15,225 bases of DNA, taken from assembly GCA_003447535.1 (NCBI GenBank), contig DLYY01000065.1, positions 1 through 15,225 of the forward strand, read 5' to 3'. The position numbers were made by a program, and so were the translations under genes. The notes under the pieces are model-generated. The model was given only the letters and a program-made list of their open reading frames with translations. It was not told the DNA's origin and did not search any database. Positions 14,858 to 15,225 of the stretch are shown piece by piece; the stretch's first letter is position 1, and every line of letters begins with the position of its first letter. The stretch comes from Bacteroidota bacterium (lineage in GTDB: Bacteria; Bacteroidota; Bacteroidia; Chitinophagales; UBA8649).

Positions 14858-15225
14858 TTAGGGATAGCTTCGATAAAGTTCTCGGGCACCATTGACGAGT
14901 CGACTGTCTGGAAAGTCCGTAAGGATGGCAAGACAGTGTTCTTTGACAAGTTCATGCTCTTCTTGTTTTTGATACAATTCAGCAAGTGCCCAATGGACAT
15001 TATCACACAAAATACTTGACTCAAAGCGCTCTAAAACCCGACTGTAGGTGCGAATCGCGGCTTCTGGATTACGCTGCTTCTCATAAATTTCTGCCCGCAT
15101 TACTAATACATTATCCATCAGCATATGCTCGTCATAGACTTGTTCCCAAGTGTTAAGGGAGGTTATTGCTTCGCTATATCGATGCTGTGCGACCAATAAT
15201 TCAATTGCGGCATAGCCCATCATAG
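14858..15225 (-). CDS. tetratricopeptide repeat protein, C-terminal part
   Basis: This is the 3' end of a gene that most likely begins beyond the right edge of the window. The frame is open to base 15225, and the Met codons at 15218-15223 lie in mid-repeat. The visible 122 or so residues form about three TPR-like helical hairpins. Spaced aromatic, Ala and Leu residues are clear in YSEAITSLNTWEQVY, NPEAAIRTYSRVLERF and ALAELYQKQ...CLAILTDFPDS. Such repeats make protein-binding scaffolds. The ending P-D-S-R-L-V-N-G-A-R-E-L-Y-R is usual for the large TPR proteins of Bacteroidota that precede a DUF4286 gene. Its cellular place and partners cannot be judged, because the N-terminus with any signal peptide is missing. 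Confidence 0.82.
   Translation of the reverse strand, partial: MMGYAAIELLVAQHRYSEAITSLNTWEQVYDEHMLMDNVLVMRAEIYEKQRNPEAAIRTYSRVLERFESSILCDNVHWALAELYQKQEEHELVKEHCLAILTDFPDSRLVNGARELYRSYP

Noticed and set aside
1..15225. tRNA, rRNA, CRISPR, insertion sequence, prophage, toxin-antitoxin or defence island
   Set aside because: Genes cover almost the whole window and the longest gap is about 52 bases. I saw no repeat array, transposase, integrase or tRNA-like fold. The MazG-like protein is a housekeeping pyrophosphohydrolase with no MazE/MazF partner.

Overview
The window looks like ordinary, very dense chromosome of a Bacteroidota bacterium, most likely Flavobacteriales. This rests on four things. 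There is an ssb-gldE-gldD run, and gldD/gldE are gliding and type IX secretion genes restricted to this phylum. The MazG-like, DUF4286 and DUF6576-tailed rhomboid proteins have Bacteroidota-style sequences. Recognisable Shine-Dalgarno sites are almost absent. A few candidate promoters have the TTG / TAnnTTTG form of the phylum. The genus cannot be named from this sequence. I count 18 protein genes, two of them cut by the window edges. There are no RNA genes, no mobile elements, no CRISPR array, and no intergenic gap longer than about 52 bases.

Layout. Bases 1-365 (+) are the 3' end of dnaN (sliding clamp), which overlaps tail to tail with recG. Bases 358-4955 (-) are a compact unit read ssb, gldE, gldD, recG: single-strand DNA binding, two gliding/secretion proteins and a branch-migration helicase. 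Bases 5008-6512 (+) are a start-stop overlapping pair: a half-length asparaginase-like protein and a pirin-family protein with a predicted lipoprotein signal. Bases 6525-7064 (-) are a DEDDh exonuclease. Bases 7102-7674 (+) are an unknown exported protein. Bases 7661-9892 (-) are an MFS transporter followed by a lipid kinase. Bases 9928-10356 (+) are recX. Bases 10361-15225 (-) are a tightly packed seven-gene unit read TPR protein (partial), DUF4286 protein, small membrane protein, mutL, rhomboid, rhomboid with a DUF6576 tail, MazG-like pyrophosphohydrolase.

Seven of the 18 genes act on DNA or the nucleotide pool (dnaN, recG, ssb, DnaQ-like exonuclease, recX, mutL, MazG-like). They sit in separate transcription units, so this is a loose neighbourhood rather than one system.

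I found no convincing undescribed multi-gene system. The observations most worth a second look are: a good-looking intrinsic terminator inside the last codons of recX that would end the message before its stop codon; a MutL whose C-terminal domain has lost the endonuclease motifs; a pirin with a lipobox, encoded with a one-domain asparaginase; and candidate promoters placed so close to start codons that the messages would be leaderless or nearly so.
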